Source: Rhopalosiphum padi
Lineage: Eukaryota; Arthropoda; Insecta; Hemiptera; Aphididae
Assembly: GCF_020882245.1 (NCBI RefSeq)
Contig: NC_083598.1
Span: 14,129,178-14,193,177, forward strand
DNA: 64,000 nucleotides
Reading direction: 5' to 3'
The position numbers were made by a program, and so were the translations under genes. Below the pieces are notes generated by a model. It saw only the letters and a program-made list of their open reading frames with translations. It was not told the DNA's origin and made no database searches. Positions 62,466 to 64,000 of this stretch are shown here, one piece after another; the first letter of the stretch is position 1; each line of letters opens with the position of its first letter.

Positions 62466-64000
62466 TCACGTTTCTCCCAATGAATATGTATTTTTGTTGA
62501 ATTCATAAGCAGTGTTTTTTATTCTTTGTCTTAAAGCTTCACATCTGAAATATTAAATATTATAATAGGATTTTAATTTATTCCTTACTCAATACAACTA
62601 ATATGACAGTTTAAAAATTACCTGCATGTATTATAATTAAATCCAAATCCTGAAGTACATTCTTTGACTTCACGACATTGGCACCTGCAAGTCGCTGAAT
62701 TCCATAGTTTTAAACCGTTTTCTTCGATACACTTATCGAGGTCCTCTTGGTTACTACACGTACAAATACACTGTTTTGGGTTATACGTTTGCAAGGAGGT
62801 ACAATTCTGTAAACAAAACAAAACAATACATGTTCAATGCTATAATCATCAATCAATTTCGAAGTATGGGAAGAATATGAAATGCTATTTAATTGCACCT
62901 CTTGTTTAACAACGCATCCACACTTGCATTTCAAGTGTTGTTCTATCGACACTATTTTTCGACCTAAGAAGTCGAATTTTCCAGCACCTTTATATTGTGA
63001 GACCATAACCTATGAAATATAATATGATAAAAAATTAGTAACAGATACAATTGAATGACTAAAAAAAGTAGCTTTAGTTTTACATACTTCATAGTCGATG
63101 GTATCGACTTTGGTCGGTTGACATTCCAACAAGTCGTGGAGGCAACAACCACCGCAACGATACACCTGAATGCACGTTGCAGGATGATAATATAAACTTT
63201 GATCGTCAGTATCTTTAAGGCTGACCGTTTTAAGTACAGGAGAACAACCGGCTGGCTTAGGAACCAACGTTGATTCTAAGTAAACAAATTATTTATAATA
63301 TTTTTTATTGATTGAATGTCCATAAGTATTTATTTAAATTTATTATGTGACTAGAATACATACTTCTTTCTATATTTAGTGTAGTTCGGCCTGAAACAAA
63401 ATAAACAATAACATATAATTAATTTTAAATAATAATTTATTCATAAAGTTATTTATTCTTTGATAAATAATGTTATCTAAGATATTATATGATTTTTAGT
63501 TATAATTAAAGTAATAACAAGGCATTACAATACATTATTGTAAATTCATGTAATATCTCATTTACTAGTAGATCTTTTACACACATAATATTTGTTGTTC
63601 GTAATTATTTATTCTTATTTCAATAAGAACCGCCATATAATAAGATCAAACGATATCAAAATACAATTAATGTTTATAGCCTATCTTCTTACACAGTCTG
63701 TTCAAACTATTCAAAATGGAACTAAATAAAATAATTTCTTCCGGAAATTATAATTATATGATCAGATTTTTATTAATATAATACATTTTTTTACATATTC
63801 CCACAACTGTATATAAATTTTTTGCAGAGCTCCACACTAGCCATAGGTATTTAAATTAAAATTCTGTTAATTTGTCTTTCCGAATTAAACTAAATCGTGA
63901 TTTTTGAAAAAAATTTTGAAAACTGAAGTACTGAGCGTATCGATAATTTATTCAGAAAGCACTGCATAATGACAACTAGTGTTGTCTTTAATAAAATATC
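62466..64000 (-). CDS. Pvf: PDGF/VEGF-related factor (Pvf), copy 2, 3' part, cut by the window end
   Basis: Tandem paralogue of copy 1. Exons present: 63390-63364, 63275-63088, 63009-62899, 62806-62622 and 62544-62466 (stop). Exon phases equal copy 1 and all eight cystine-knot cysteines are kept (HPATC, RCGGCC, CQP, HLKCKCGC), as is the Cys-rich tail (CICTC, CRCQC). Differences are mostly substitutions: VYRCGGCCLHDLLECQP against VNRCGGCCAHDLMACQP, an extra Ala before the second Cys, and a C-terminus SLGET against SLGGT. Introns and the 3' flank are also alike, so the duplication is recent. The first two exons, with any signal peptide, lie beyond 64000. Confidence 0.88.

Noticed and set aside
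1..64000. CRISPR arrays, tRNA or rRNA genes, bacterial-type operons
   Set aside because: No regularly spaced identical repeats, no cloverleaf or rRNA-like tract, and clear spliceosomal introns.

Overview
The window is an AT-rich eukaryotic nuclear segment with long intergenic and intronic stretches, A/T homopolymers and many degenerate repeats. The recurring boxes 'ATTCTGAGCGAAGCGA' and 'TAGGTACCTA', together with the gene content, suggest an aphid (Hemiptera: Sternorrhyncha). That assignment is inference from repeat style and gene families. No search was run.

Layout, left to right. (1) 0.9-22.6 kb, minus strand: gene A, a multi-microexon gene of about 26 coding exons. It starts with a signal-peptide exon at 22569 and stops at 938. 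(2) 22.7-25.6 kb: intergenic, with a duplicated palindrome and a GC-rich cluster of CCATGG-centred repeats. (3) 25.6-45.2 kb, minus strand: gene B, a diverged tandem paralogue of A with the same exon order (signal-peptide exon at 45195, stop at 25606). Almost no exon of A or B exceeds 75 nt, the smallest are 9 nt, and every internal exon is a multiple of 3 bounded by phase-1 introns. Joining all chosen exons gives open frames of about 319 and 353 codons with no stop at any junction. This architecture, with a signal peptide and repeated Cys-(x)n-Gly-Tyr / Trp-Cys modules, is that of the aphid 'bicycle' putative salivary effector family. The family assignment rests on structure, not on a database hit. 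(4) 45.2-50.1 kb: repeats and intergenic DNA. (5) 50.2-59.8 kb, minus strand: a seven-exon PDGF/VEGF-related growth factor (Pvf) gene. A GC-rich first exon near 59.5-59.8 kb supplies the signal peptide, followed by a 6 kb intron. (6) 60.4-62.3 kb: promoter-side DNA and a long inverted-repeat element. (7) 62.47 kb to the right edge: the 3' five exons of a second tandem Pvf copy, cut by the window end.

Mobile elements: a frameshifted RTE-type LINE (10.58 to about 13.35 kb) in an intron of gene A; an older Jockey/CR1-like reverse transcriptase fossil (18.5-19.2 kb) in another intron of A; and several MITE-like elements with visible terminal inverted repeats (1.69-2.04, 34.61-34.78, 36.26-36.42, 61.40-62.27 kb).

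Functional picture: two locally duplicated families of secreted proteins lie side by side, one with the fast-evolving multi-microexon design expected of plant-manipulating effectors, the other a conserved cystine-knot growth factor. I saw no tRNA, rRNA or CRISPR.
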